A stretch of DNA of 64,000 bases from Frondihabitans australicus. Its GTDB lineage: Bacteria > Actinomycetota > Actinomycetes > Actinomycetales > Microbacteriaceae. Positions 38,199 to 45,925 of the stretch are shown one piece after another. Location of the stretch: the NCBI RefSeq assembly GCF_003634555.1, contig NZ_RBKS01000001.1, positions 1,364,001-1,428,000 on the forward strand. The letters run 5' to 3'. The position numbers and the translations under genes were made by a program. The notes beneath the pieces were generated by a model, which made no database searches, was not told the DNA's origin, and saw only the letters and a program-made list of their open reading frames with translations. The first letter of the stretch is position 1. Each line of letters opens with the position of its first letter.

Positions 38199-39001
38199 CA
38201 ACCCTGGCCTCCCGAGTAATCGTCGGTCGTGATGGTCACCGTCGAGTCGTTGTTCTCGCAGCGGCCGATGACGGTCGTCGCATCGGCCCGGTCGGCGGTC
38301 TCGGCGTGGCCCGGCTGAGCAGCCAACGCGGCCTTGGCGAGGGAAGCCGTCGAGGACGACTCCCATGAGGTCGCGCCCGCCTTCGTCGACAATGCTGCGA
38401 GATCGGAGGCTGCCGTCGCTCGCTCCTGCTGCCACTGCGACGCCGACAACTCGTGCGAGAGGTAGTCCTGGTCGGCTTGGTCGAGCGTCGACTCGGCGTC
38501 GGAGTAGGCGGTGCAGAATGCCGAGACGCCCGCGTTCTGACGGAACACGTAGGTGGACAGCGACGCCCGCACGGTGAATGGCTTTCCATCCGTCGCCGCG
38601 GTGGCGTCGAGCGTCACGGTCGTCGCGCCGAAGTCCTTGTCGCGCGCTGTGATCGGCAGGTACTCGGGGGACGTCGTGCCGCACGATGCTTCACGGGTGA
38701 GCGTCGAGGCGTCGTCTGTGACGAACCATCCGCCCGATCCCGCGCAGGTGACCGTGACCTCGATCGACTGCGCACCCGTCACGAGCGGCACCGTGAGCAC
38801 GAGAGGCTTCGACGAGGTCGCGTGGCCCGCCGTGATACCCGTGCCGTGAGCGACCGTCGCTGCGCCGAGCGCTGACGTGTTCGCAGGTGTCGCCGACGAG
38901 CGGCCGGCCTCCTGTGTCGAGGCGGCTGAGCACGCGGAGAGGCCGACGATCAGAACCACGGCAGCCAGAGCGACACCGACGGCGGTTGGTTTCGAACCCA
39001 C
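38198..39001 (-). CDS. Putative lipoprotein, unknown
   Basis: 267 residues from GTG 39001, which has GGGGGGAAAC upstream. Signal peptide ends in lipobox LSAC (about residue 24). The mature part has a small beta domain with paired Cys (VTCAGSGGWFV, REASCGTTS), then a helical region (CTAYSDAESTLDQADQDYL) and a final Cys in GRCENNDS. No family recognised. Coupled to the LysM-like lipoprotein gene. The pair probably acts at the cell surface. Confidence 0.68.
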   Translation of the reverse strand: MGSKPTAVGVALAAVVLIVGLSACSAASTQEAGRSSATPANTSALGAATVAHGTGITAGHATSSKPLVLTVPLVTGAQSIEVTVTCAGSGGWFVTDDASTLTREASCGTTSPEYLPITARDKDFGATTVTLDATAATDGKPFTVRASLSTYVFRQNAGVSAFCTAYSDAESTLDQADQDYLSHELSASQWQQERATAASDLAALSTKAGATSWESSSTASLAKAALAAQPGHAETADRADATTVIGRCENNDSTVTITTDDYSGGQG

Positions 39002-39057
39002 GTTTCCCCCCAAGGAACTGCTCTGATCATGGCACAGGATCGGCGTGAGTCAAGCGA

Positions 39058-39549
39058 TCAGTACTCGGTGGCCCGGCGCGGAAATCGTGCCGCCTCGGCG
39101 GCCAGATGCTCGACGGCCGATGCGAGTTCGCGCCGGGTCAGAGCGAAGTCGAGACGGTAGCCCGTGGCTCGCTTCATCACGAACGGGCGCTTCTTGTCGT
39201 CGACAGCCGCCTCGAAGGTGCTCGGCGGCGCCGCATCGTGCTCGAGCGCCACCGCGATCGACACGATGTCGTCGTTGACTGCGATCAGTTCGAAGCCGAG
39301 GCTCGGCTCGAGAAACCAGAGTTCGTCGCCCGCCACGCGAGTGCCCTCTGTGGTCGCGCACTCGCGCAGCCACGTGACCAACTCGGCCAGCTCCACCGCG
39401 GTGAGCGCAGGATCACGAAAGGTCCACTCCTCGGCGGTTCCTCCGACACGCCCTTCGATCACGAGCCAGGAGTCGTCGCCGTCGGGGAACTCGTATCTCG
39501 TCGGTGAGAGCTCGACCCAGTACCCGGATCGCGGATCCTGCAGCCTCAT
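39058..39549 (-). CDS. WapI-like (immunity-type) protein
   Basis: 163 residues, soluble. N-terminal LSPTRYEFPDGDDSWLVIEG followed by EEWTFRDPALTAVELAELVTWL has the pattern of the WapI family, known as immunity proteins for contact-dependent WapA-type toxins. No toxin gene is present here, so it could be an orphan immunity gene or a housekeeping relative. Family call is from pattern memory and should be treated as tentative. The gene after it on this strand is a lipoprotein gene 57 bases away. Confidence 0.5.
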   Translation of the reverse strand: MRLQDPRSGYWVELSPTRYEFPDGDDSWLVIEGRVGGTAEEWTFRDPALTAVELAELVTWLRECATTEGTRVAGDELWFLEPSLGFELIAVNDDIVSIAVALEHDAAPPSTFEAAVDDKKRPFVMKRATGYRLDFALTRRELASAVEHLAAEAARFPRRATEY

Positions 39550-39592
39550 GCGCCTTCACTCGCGACAGGGTTCGTCCGTGTCGTCATGTCCA

Positions 39593-40189
39593 TCAGAACG
39601 GCGGCAGCCCGTACGTGTGCCTCACGGGGTCGGCCTCACTGTCGAAGAATCGGAGGTAGACGGCGGCCTCCTCGGTTCCGTCCGGGGCGGAGTCCGCCGG
39701 CTGCCAGACTCGGAGATAGGCAGCGGCGGTAAGGCCCGGTCGAGTCCACGCGAGCGGAATGCGACTCTCATGGACGTTGTCGAAGCCGTCGAACGCGGAC
39801 CTGCGGCCGATGTGCACGGCCGGCAGCTCGTCACTCCGCCAGGTGAGCGACTGGACGTCATCCAGGCCGCGTGGCGCGGTTGTGCCAAGTTCGGCTACAG
39901 CCATGGGAATCACGGCGACGATGCCGAGGTCCTCGTCCTCGGCGAACAAGGCGTCGCCGACGAGGGCCGCGAAGATCTCGATCATGTCGCCCACCGCCCA
40001 GGCCTTCCTGGAGCCGAAGAAGTACGCCGAGTCGGCCGACGAGAGCTGCTCGTCGGCGATGAACTCGCGAGTGGACTCGAGGAACTCGTGAGCCGCTCCG
40101 ATGGCCTTCTGGAGTCGCCGCTGAGCGCGAGACGATGACTCGCGTGCGAAGCCCGGCCTGGTGATCACTCTCAGAGCATACGAAAGCAC
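39593..40189 (-). CDS. Unknown soluble protein
   Basis: 198 residues from GTG 40189 (AGGG 6 bases upstream); GTG 40168 would give 191. An N-terminal helical region (SSRAQRRLQKAIGAAHEFLE) is followed by mixed segments (AWAVGDMIEIFAALVGDALF, AAVYLRFFDSEADPVRHTYG). No family or motif recognised. It precedes the WapI-like gene on the same strand and the two may form a small unit. Confidence 0.6.
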   Translation of the reverse strand: MLSYALRVITRPGFARESSSRAQRRLQKAIGAAHEFLESTREFIADEQLSSADSAYFFGSRKAWAVGDMIEIFAALVGDALFAEDEDLGIVAVIPMAVAELGTTAPRGLDDVQSLTWRSDELPAVHIGRRSAFDGFDNVHESRIPLAWTRPGLTAAAYLRVWQPADSAPDGTEEAAVYLRFFDSEADPVRHTYGLPPF

Positions 40190-40424
40190 GCCGCGCCCTG
40201 TGAGACGCCGCCATCGACACACCCCCGAACCGACGCGAATTGAGCGCCGGGAGGAAGTTCACGTCGGGTAGAGGGTGTCTCGGTGAGCACGGCGCGGGGC
40301 GGCTCAGCGAGTTTTCAGCGCTCGGTTACGGGCAAAAGCTCGGTGCGCTCGACGACCCGGGCTCGCCGGTCGGCGAGCGCGGCGCCGTCGCCGGAACGCG
40401 CCCAGAGGAGGCAGCAGAGGAGGA

Positions 40425-41039
40425 TCACTCGTCGCCCCTCCCGTCGTCGTGGCCCTCGGCGGTCTCGGCGTGCTGCCCCCGCTGGAGCAGCCGGCCCTGG
40501 AGGACGGCGATCGCCGCATAGCCCAGCAGGACGATTCCGAACACTCCCGCGACGAATGTCCCGCGGAAGTCCGAATCGCGGCCGATGCCGATAACGGGGC
40601 CGAACCAGAACAGCGCCACCGCGATGGCGCAGCAGACCACTCCCATGAATGCGGCTTTGCCCGGTCCGATGACCTGTGCCATCGGGTCGTAGGCGTCGCG
40701 GTAGAAGTCGGCATCGATTTCGGCCGCTTCCGTCGGCTCCTGCGTCGCTCGATGTCCGCTGTCGCCGTCCAGGGCAGAGGACGTGTCCCGACCAACAGGG
40801 TCGCGGTCGTCGACGACACGCTGCTCACGCGCCCGCCGTTGGGCCGCGGTGACGCCGAAGGTCGCCCAGCCGACAAGGCCCAGCCCGATGAATACGGCGC
40901 CCTCCCGCAGATCGTCGCTCATCTCGGTGATGCCGTATCCGAAGACCAGGGTTCCCAGGATGCCGGAGACGAACTCCAGCCATGTCGGGCCCGACGGATC
41001 GTCGGGTGCGAAGCCGAACACCTGACGAGGAGTCTTCAT
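40425..41039 (-). CDS. Small membrane protein, unknown
   Basis: 204 residues with two pairs of helices, near 23-64 (FVSGILGTLVFGYGITEM, GAVFIGLGLVGWATFGVTA) and near 132-180 (AAFMGVVCCAIAVALFWF, GIVLLGYAAIAVLQG), separated by a charged cytosolic stretch. TACCTT lies seven bases before the ATG, so it may be leaderless. The 235 bases between it and the previous gene (40190-40424) hold no gene I can support. Confidence 0.68.
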   Translation of the reverse strand: MKTPRQVFGFAPDDPSGPTWLEFVSGILGTLVFGYGITEMSDDLREGAVFIGLGLVGWATFGVTAAQRRAREQRVVDDRDPVGRDTSSALDGDSGHRATQEPTEAAEIDADFYRDAYDPMAQVIGPGKAAFMGVVCCAIAVALFWFGPVIGIGRDSDFRGTFVAGVFGIVLLGYAAIAVLQGRLLQRGQHAETAEGHDDGRGDE

Positions 41040-41125
41040 GGTCGCAAAGGTAGCGGACGTGAGGGGGATGGCTGGCGAGCGACGGGGCGCGTAGAGTCGC
41101 GCTCATCGCACGGCAGGGGGATGTC

Positions 41126-41284
41126 ATGGAGACCAGGCGCATTCTGATCGGTGCCGGGCGCACCGTAGCGAGGACTCTGGCCACTCTGGGGCGAGCCCTG
41201 ACCGCCCTCGGCTCGGGCGGCGGAGTGTCGCCGCTCGCTGCCCCGCCACCGGAGTTCCGCAAGCGCGACGACTACCGGCCGTAG
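41126..41284 (+). CDS. Tiny DYRP-tailed protein, copy 1
   Basis: 52 residues: METRRILIGAG, a helical amphipathic middle, and C-terminus KRDDYRP. A second protein of the same kind is encoded at 45107-45253 (ending RREDYRP). Both have GGGGGA-type ribosome sites, and the upstream regions share GCGCGTAGAGTCG, holding a -10 TAGAGT. The shared tail, promoter and ribosome site support a real gene although it is under 60 codons. Function unknown. Confidence 0.65.
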   Translation: METRRILIGAGRTVARTLATLGRALTALGSGGGVSPLAAPPPEFRKRDDYRP

Positions 41285-41335
41285 GCTCGGTCGGGCCGAG
41301 CTCGGAGCCCGGCGGCGCGAAGGAGCCCCAGCACG

Positions 41336-41767
41336 ATGCCGAACGAGACACCCGCGACGCACGCGTCGAACGTCACCCTCATCCGGTCCGCCGAGCTGTC
41401 GAGCGCGGCTGAGTACGCGTACGCGGCGAGCGCGCCGGGGGATTCGCGGCTGGTGTTTCTCGCGGGCTCCTGCCCGCTGGATCCGGACGGGAACGTCGTC
41501 CGACCCGGCGACTACGGGGCGCAGACGGCGCAGTGCCTCGTCAACATGGAGATAGCGCTACGGGCCGCCGGCGCGACGATCACGGACGTCATCAGCACCC
41601 GGGTGCTGGTGGCCTCGACCGAGAGGACGGACCTCGGCACGGCATGGAGTGTCGTCCGCGACCGGTTCGGCGCCCACGACGTGCCGAGCACGCTTCTCGG
41701 CGTAACGGTGTTGGGGTATGAGGGCCAGCTCGTCGAAGTCGAGGCCGTGGCGGTCGTGCGCGACTGA
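41336..41767 (+). CDS. RidA/YjgF/UK114 family protein
   Basis: 143 residues. Rid family pattern: FLAGSCPLDPDGNVVRPGDY, QTAQCLVNMEIALRAAGATI, DVISTRVLVAS, and STLLGVTVLGYEGQLVEVEA. The Arg of the RidA active site appears in STRVLV, but the typical C-terminal RVEIEA box is changed to LVEVEAVAVV, so imine/enamine deaminase activity is likely but not certain. AAGGAG lies 13 bases before ATG. Confidence 0.88.
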   Translation: MPNETPATHASNVTLIRSAELSSAAEYAYAASAPGDSRLVFLAGSCPLDPDGNVVRPGDYGAQTAQCLVNMEIALRAAGATITDVISTRVLVASTERTDLGTAWSVVRDRFGAHDVPSTLLGVTVLGYEGQLVEVEAVAVVRD

Positions 41768-41855
41768 GTGCGACGCGGCGCGGCCACGCGAACCGCGAAC
41801 GCGGGGTTGGCGCAGGGCGCAGGATCCTGCGACACTGACCGCCGAAGGGGGAGTC

Positions 41856-42938
41856 ATGGCCACTGCGACGACCGCGCCCGCACGCGGCGCCGAACGCGTG
41901 CGCGCTGCGAGCGACGGCGGGCCGTGGGGCATCTTCCGCTCCGACGACGAGGCACCGATCCGGCGAGCGCATCCCCTCGACGCGGCCCGCCGCTACTGGA
42001 CCAAGTACGCCGTCTTCACGGGGCGGGCGAGCCGGAGCGAGTTCTGGTTCTCGTGGCTGTACCTCACGGCGGGGTACGGCCTCATCCTGATCGGTGTGCC
42101 GCGGCTCCTGGGCGTGCACAGCGACTTCAGTCTGGACAGCGGGTTCCTCGGCCCGGCGCTCAGCACGGGCTGGTCTCTCGCGAACGCGCACGGCGGCGGC
42201 CTGCCCGATCCGTGGAGCGGGGTCGGAGCCGTCACGCACGCGCTTCTTCTCACCTTCACGCTGGTGACCTTCGTACCGACGATGGCTCTCGGGTTCCGGC
42301 GCATGCACGACGTGGGCCTGCCCGGCTGGATCGCCGTGACCGGGCTCGGCACGTCACCGATCGTCGGGCTGCTGTTCCTCGCGGCGCTGTTCCCGTCGCG
42401 GACGGCCGGGGCGCGGTACGACCGCGCGGTCGAGCGCATCGGTGCCGACGAGTCCGAGACGCCGGACCGTGCCGACAGTACCGACACGCATCACCACTCC
42501 ATCCTGGGGGGCCGCCCGAAACGAACCACCGTCGTCCGCGCGAGCGTTGTCGTCGGGCTCGTCGCCGCCGCGACGGTCGGCCTGTACTTCGCCGCCGTCC
42601 CCGCGACGCCCGTCGCGGCCCAGGGCACCTGGCAGCTGACCGCGATGCGAGGCATCTCCGGACCCCAACGCCTCACGAGCGAGCCCATCGAGATGACTCT
42701 GCGCGCCGGTTCTCTCGTCGGCGACGACACCTGCAACACGTTCTCCGCAGACCTGCACGGCTTCTCGCCGTGGCGCATGTCGACCGTCATCGCCACCGAG
42801 ATGGGCTGCGACGACGACTCCGCGGCCCGCGCGCATTTCGCCGACGACCTCGCATCGGTCGCGCGGGCCTCCGTCGACGGCGACACGCTCCGCCTGACTG
42901 GCCCGAACGGCGTCGAGCTGGACTTCGTGCGGACGTGA
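41856..42938 (+). CDS. DUF805-META domain fusion membrane protein
   Basis: 360 residues. Residues about 45-200 are DUF805: YWTKYAVFTGRASRSEFWFSW, then helices and FRRMHDVGLPGWIA. After a membrane helix near 230 comes an exported META/HslJ-like domain: GTWQLTAMRG, GDDTCNTFSADLHGF, TEMGCDDDSAARAHF, GDTLRLTGPNG. META domains occur in surface and stress proteins such as HslJ. The fusion may place the META domain outside the membrane. GGGGGAGTC precedes ATG; the leader resembles that of 43018. Confidence 0.78.
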   Translation: MATATTAPARGAERVRAASDGGPWGIFRSDDEAPIRRAHPLDAARRYWTKYAVFTGRASRSEFWFSWLYLTAGYGLILIGVPRLLGVHSDFSLDSGFLGPALSTGWSLANAHGGGLPDPWSGVGAVTHALLLTFTLVTFVPTMALGFRRMHDVGLPGWIAVTGLGTSPIVGLLFLAALFPSRTAGARYDRAVERIGADESETPDRADSTDTHHHSILGGRPKRTTVVRASVVVGLVAAATVGLYFAAVPATPVAAQGTWQLTAMRGISGPQRLTSEPIEMTLRAGSLVGDDTCNTFSADLHGFSPWRMSTVIATEMGCDDDSAARAHFADDLASVARASVDGDTLRLTGPNGVELDFVRT

Positions 42939-43017
42939 CCGCGGTCCACCCCGTACCTCGGAAGCGGGGCTGGCAGCCGGCGAGGCGCCCTGAGACACTC
43001 ATCACCGAGGGGGAGTC

Positions 43018-43347
43018 ATGACCGACGACACATCTGCCGCATCCGAAGGCCAGCGCACCACCGAGGGTCTTCCCTCCGACCGTTCGCTCTGGGGGCAGAG
43101 GGCGCCCGGCTACGCGCCGCCCGAGCCTCGCACTCCCCGGCAGCTCGCCCGCATCTGGATCCTCGTCATCGGCAGCATCCTCCTCGTCTTCGGCGCAATC
43201 GCCACGCCCGCCGGCCTCCACTCGCAGTACGAGGGCTGGGGGTTCCTCGGCATCGGCGCGCTGATCTTCGGGTTCTCGACCCTCATGGTGACGCTGTTCC
43301 TCTTCGCGTTCGGCCACCCGGGCCCGACGTCGCCCGACAGGCCGTGA
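43018..43347 (+). CDS. Small membrane protein, unknown
   Basis: 109 residues. N-terminal 50 residues are polar and Pro-rich (GYAPPEPRTPRQLAR), then two helices (IWILVIGSILLVFGAIA and FLGIGALIFGFSTLMVTLFLFAF). Leader GACACT-CATCACCGAGGGGGAGTC before ATG is nearly the same as upstream of the DUF805-META gene. Its stop overlaps the GTG of the next gene (GTGA). Confidence 0.68.
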   Translation: MTDDTSAASEGQRTTEGLPSDRSLWGQRAPGYAPPEPRTPRQLARIWILVIGSILLVFGAIATPAGLHSQYEGWGFLGIGALIFGFSTLMVTLFLFAFGHPGPTSPDRP

Positions 43348-44120
43348 GCGGGGCCGCACCGGCAGAGCAACAGGAGCGGGCAGGCCGCAGGATCCTGCTG
43401 CTGCTCGTGGCGACCATCGCCCTGCCGGTCGCCGGCTCCGTGGTCGGCCTGCTGCTGCTCATCGGGCTCCGCGGCGGCCTCTCGCTGGGCGGTGTGCTGT
43501 TCGGCTCGGTGGCGATCGTGTTCGCCGTGCCGTTCGCGATCTCGGCGGTCGTCAACCTGATGCTCTGGGTTCGCAGGCCCGCCGGAACCACCGCCGGCCG
43601 GAGCTTCGTCGTCGCGTGGTCTGCCCTGGCGGTGAGCGGCGCCGCGTGGATCGCCGAGATGCTGCTGGTGCCGCTCGACGATCAAGAAGGCTTCGGTTTC
43701 GTGATCGGCTGTCTCATCGCGGCCTCGTCGATCGCGGTGTGCGTGATGCTCGTCCGCTCGGGTCGGCACGCTCTCGTCAACCTGCCCCCGGAGGAGCGAC
43801 TTGCCCGTCACTCCGCCCACCGCCGAAAAGTGCGACGCGGTCTCCTGGTCACCGGTATCGCCGCGGTCGCCCTCGTCGCTGCGGGAGCCTTCGTCTACAC
43901 GGTGCCCACCGGGCACTACGATCACTGTCGCGCCGAGGGGTACTCCGCGACCGGCGATCAGTACACCGTCTACACCGAGAACTGCGGCGTCTTCGCTGTC
44001 ACGGCCGACAATCACATCTACTCGTCGTTCGACGGCGACGAGACGTGCACGTTCACCACCAGAGGCTTCACGATCCTGCCCTGGAGAGCTCGCGCGGTGT
44101 CGATGACGTGGACCGAGTGA
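43344..44120 (+). CDS. Multi-span membrane protein with exported Cys domain
   Basis: 258 residues with about five helices (RILLLLVATIALPVAGSVVG, FGSVAIVFAVPFAISAVVNL, AWSALAVSGAAWIAEML, FVIGCLIAASSIAVCVML, GIAAVALVAAGAFVYTVP) and a 70-residue C-terminal exported part with three Cys (DHCRAEG, YTENCGVF, ETCTFTT). No family recognised. GTG overlaps the previous stop, so the two membrane proteins are coupled. Confidence 0.68.
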   Translation: MSGAAPAEQQERAGRRILLLLVATIALPVAGSVVGLLLLIGLRGGLSLGGVLFGSVAIVFAVPFAISAVVNLMLWVRRPAGTTAGRSFVVAWSALAVSGAAWIAEMLLVPLDDQEGFGFVIGCLIAASSIAVCVMLVRSGRHALVNLPPEERLARHSAHRRKVRRGLLVTGIAAVALVAAGAFVYTVPTGHYDHCRAEGYSATGDQYTVYTENCGVFAVTADNHIYSSFDGDETCTFTTRGFTILPWRARAVSMTWTE

Positions 44121-44132
44121 GCGGGCGGCGGA

Positions 44133-44648
44133 TCAGACCGACGGCACCGCGTACTTGAACCCCACGTGCGACGCGACGAACCCGAGCCTCTCGTAGAAGC
44201 GGTGGGCGTCGACCCTCGCCGAATCGGACGTCAGCTGCACCAGCGCGGCCCCGAGCGACAACGCCGCGACGTCCGTCACCCAGCGCATCAGGGCGCCGCC
44301 GATCCCCGCCGACCGTCGCTCGCTCGACACGCGCACGGCCTCGACGAGCAGCCGCGTGGCGCCCCGTCTCGCCATCCCGGGGATCAGCGTGAGCTGCAGC
44401 GTCCCGACGACCACGCCCGCGGCGTCCTCCACCACGACGAGCTCGTTCGCAGGATCCGACAGGATCCTCGCGAGAGCTTTCTCGTACGCGGGTCGGTCCT
44501 CGCCCCGCGCCGCGTCGCCCCGCCCGGCGCTGATCGCGTCGTCCGACAGCAGGCCGATGAGGGCGTCGAGGTCACAGTGCCGGGCACGTCGCACCGTGTG
44601 CGTGTCGGCGGTGGGGAGGGCGGCGGGCAGGTCGAGAGAATCGAGCAC
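44133..44648 (-). CDS. GNAT family N-acetyltransferase
   Basis: 171 residues. GNAT fold: ARHCDLDALIGLLSDDAIS (start of the fold), LVVVEDAAGVVVGTLQLTLI, ATRLLVEAVRVSSERRSAGIGGALMRW (acetyl-CoA loop RxxGIG) and FYERLGFVASHVGFK. The acceptor is unknown. GTG 44648 is used; an inner GTG near VRRARHCDL (27 codons later by eye) would also keep the whole fold. A 12-mer near copy lies upstream at 44663. Confidence 0.82.
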   Translation of the reverse strand: MLDSLDLPAALPTADTHTVRRARHCDLDALIGLLSDDAISAGRGDAARGEDRPAYEKALARILSDPANELVVVEDAAGVVVGTLQLTLIPGMARRGATRLLVEAVRVSSERRSAGIGGALMRWVTDVAALSLGAALVQLTSDSARVDAHRFYERLGFVASHVGFKYAVPSV

Positions 44649-44730
44649 ACGGTAGTGTCTCGCATCCTGCGCCCTGGGTCGGCGCAAGGCGTGCACGCTC
44701 GACGGTTCGAGGGCTCGCTACGCTGACGCC

Positions 44731-44982
44731 ATGAACGACCCTCGCGACATCGCGTCGACGCTGACTTTCGCGCAGAGTGTGCATGCCGACGACGAGCCGG
44801 GCCGCTTCTCCGAGCTGCTGCGGAACGTGGCCGACACGGTCGACGGGCTGGGACGAGTCGACGTGCACGACATGACGTTTCGCCAGGAGAGCACGCCGCA
44901 GGGCGACTTCCTCACGATCAGCGTCTACTACGACCGGCTCGACGGGCCCGATCTCAGGATCGTGCCGATCCACGGCGACTGA
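44731..44982 (+). CDS. Small soluble protein, unknown
   Basis: 83 residues: a helical N-terminus (DEPGRFSELLRNVADTVDGL) and a beta-rich end (VDVHDMTFRQES, GDFLTISVYYDRL). No family recognised, but the regular pattern and a leaderless promoter (TACGCT 44719-44724, six bases before ATG) support expression. Triple tandem repeats follow its stop. Confidence 0.65.
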   Translation: MNDPRDIASTLTFAQSVHADDEPGRFSELLRNVADTVDGLGRVDVHDMTFRQESTPQGDFLTISVYYDRLDGPDLRIVPIHGD

Positions 44983-45020
44983 TCGGCGCGTCGCGACGTG
45001 ACGCGCGGGCCTCGCGGCCG

Positions 45021-45074
45021 TCGCGGCTCGACCGACCCTCGCGGCTCGACCGACCCTCGCGGCTCGACCGACCC
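45021..45074. repeat. Three tandem copies of an 18-bp unit
   Basis: TCGCGGCTCGACCGACCC occurs three times without change (45021-45038, 45039-45056, 45057-45074) between the stop of an 83-residue gene and the next tiny gene. It ends just before the GCGCGTAGAGTCG promoter. Likely slippage product. Confidence 0.85.
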
Positions 45075-45106
45075 GCGCGTAGAGTCGGCGCATCAGAGGG
45101 GGAGCC

Positions 45107-45253
45107 ATGAGGGTTCTGCGTGTGACCGGCAGGGTGTTCTCGGCGCTGCTGCTGACCATCGCGAAGACGATCGGCGGCATGCACGGGTCGCGGACGTTCG
45201 ACCACGACAACGCGACGTCGATCTACCGCCGGCGCGAGGACTACCGGCCGTAG
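45107..45253 (+). CDS. Tiny DYRP-tailed protein, copy 2
   Basis: 48 residues: MRVLRVTGRVFSALLLTIAK, GGMHGSRTFDHDNATSIY, and C-terminus RREDYRP. Related to 41126-41284 by the tail and by the promoter GCGCGTAGAGTCG and GGGGGAGCC site before ATG. The middle could be a short amphipathic or membrane helix. Its last codons overlap the stop of the convergent gene at 45241. Confidence 0.68.
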   Translation: MRVLRVTGRVFSALLLTIAKTIGGMHGSRTFDHDNATSIYRRREDYRP

Positions 45254-45564
45254 CGCTCGGCCGCGAGGCGCACGAGTTCGTCGAGGACGGCGCGGCCGGT
45301 GCTGAGCACGTCGTCGGCCGGCGGCCCGATGCTCGGCAACACGATGAGATTCGTCGATCGGGCGTGCACGCTGGCCGTGCCGTCGCCGTTGTCCGCGAAG
45401 TCGAATCTCGTCGTCTCGGCGCGGAACGCCAGGTTCGTCCTCACGCCGACGAGAGCGTACGCGTCGTCGACGTCGATGAGACTGGCATGCGGCACCGCCG
45501 CGACGGCCTGCCGGATCAGACCCGGCACAGCGGCGATCGGCGCGGCGACTCTGACGGTGGGCAC
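45241..45564 (-). CDS. Unknown 107-residue protein
   Basis: Soluble alpha/beta protein (TVRVAAPIAAVPGLIRQAV, ASLIDVDDAYALVGVRTNL, RFDFADNGDGTASVHARS, DVLSTGRAVLDELVRLAAE). The pattern resembles a small START-like fold, an impression only. Leaderless: TACTCT (45576-45571) six bases before the GTG start. Ends by overlapping the tiny gene by 13 bases. Confidence 0.68.
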   Translation of the reverse strand: MPTVRVAAPIAAVPGLIRQAVAAVPHASLIDVDDAYALVGVRTNLAFRAETTRFDFADNGDGTASVHARSTNLIVLPSIGPPADDVLSTGRAVLDELVRLAAERYGR

Positions 45565-45589
45565 GGCCTCAGAGTAGGCGCCGCCGAGG

Positions 45590-45910
45590 AGGGGTGCGAT
45601 GTCACGAGTTCGGGAGGAAGTTCTCCCTCCCGGACGGACACGGGGCTGCACGCGTGGCGCGCCTGGTGCCATGGTGCACGTCCGGGAGGAGAAAAGTCCT
45701 CCTGAAGGCCTGCAAACGGGCCCGCCGGAGAGAACGCGCGACGGCGGGGAGGAAATCGGCGCGGTCGATCCTCCCCAACGAGTCGTCGTCACGCCGATTT
45801 CCTCCCGAGTGCGCGTCTTCGGGCCATTCCTCCTCCCGAAACGGCGGCGAGTCCTCCCGAGCCGAACGCCCCGACAAACGAAAGACGCCAGGGGAGGAAG
45901 CGCCTCCTCC
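45590..45910. repeat. Non-coding block of GGGAGGA/TCCTCCC inverted repeats
   Basis: The 361-base gap 45565-45925 holds no convincing gene. It contains about eleven copies of GGGAGGA or its complement: plus at 45612, 45681, 45745 and 45892; minus at 45623, 45696, 45770, 45800, 45830, 45852 and 45904. They form hairpin pairs, for example GAGGAAATCGGCG (45749-45761) with a perfect complement at 45792-45804. The unit resembles ribosome-binding sequence held in stems. Confidence 0.65.
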
Positions 45911-45925
45911 CGCTAGCGTGAGCCC

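Noticed and set aside
40190-40424. A gene in the 235-base gap
   Set aside because: Frames here are short or shadow-like, with no ribosome site or -10 rule match.
45021-45074. The 18-bp triple repeat as a CRISPR array
   Set aside because: Units touch each other with no spacers, and no cas gene is near.
45599-45916. A 105-codon plus-strand ORF in the GGGAGGA block
   Set aside because: Low-complexity Arg/Pro/Ser product, no start signal, and the repeats run across codon frames.
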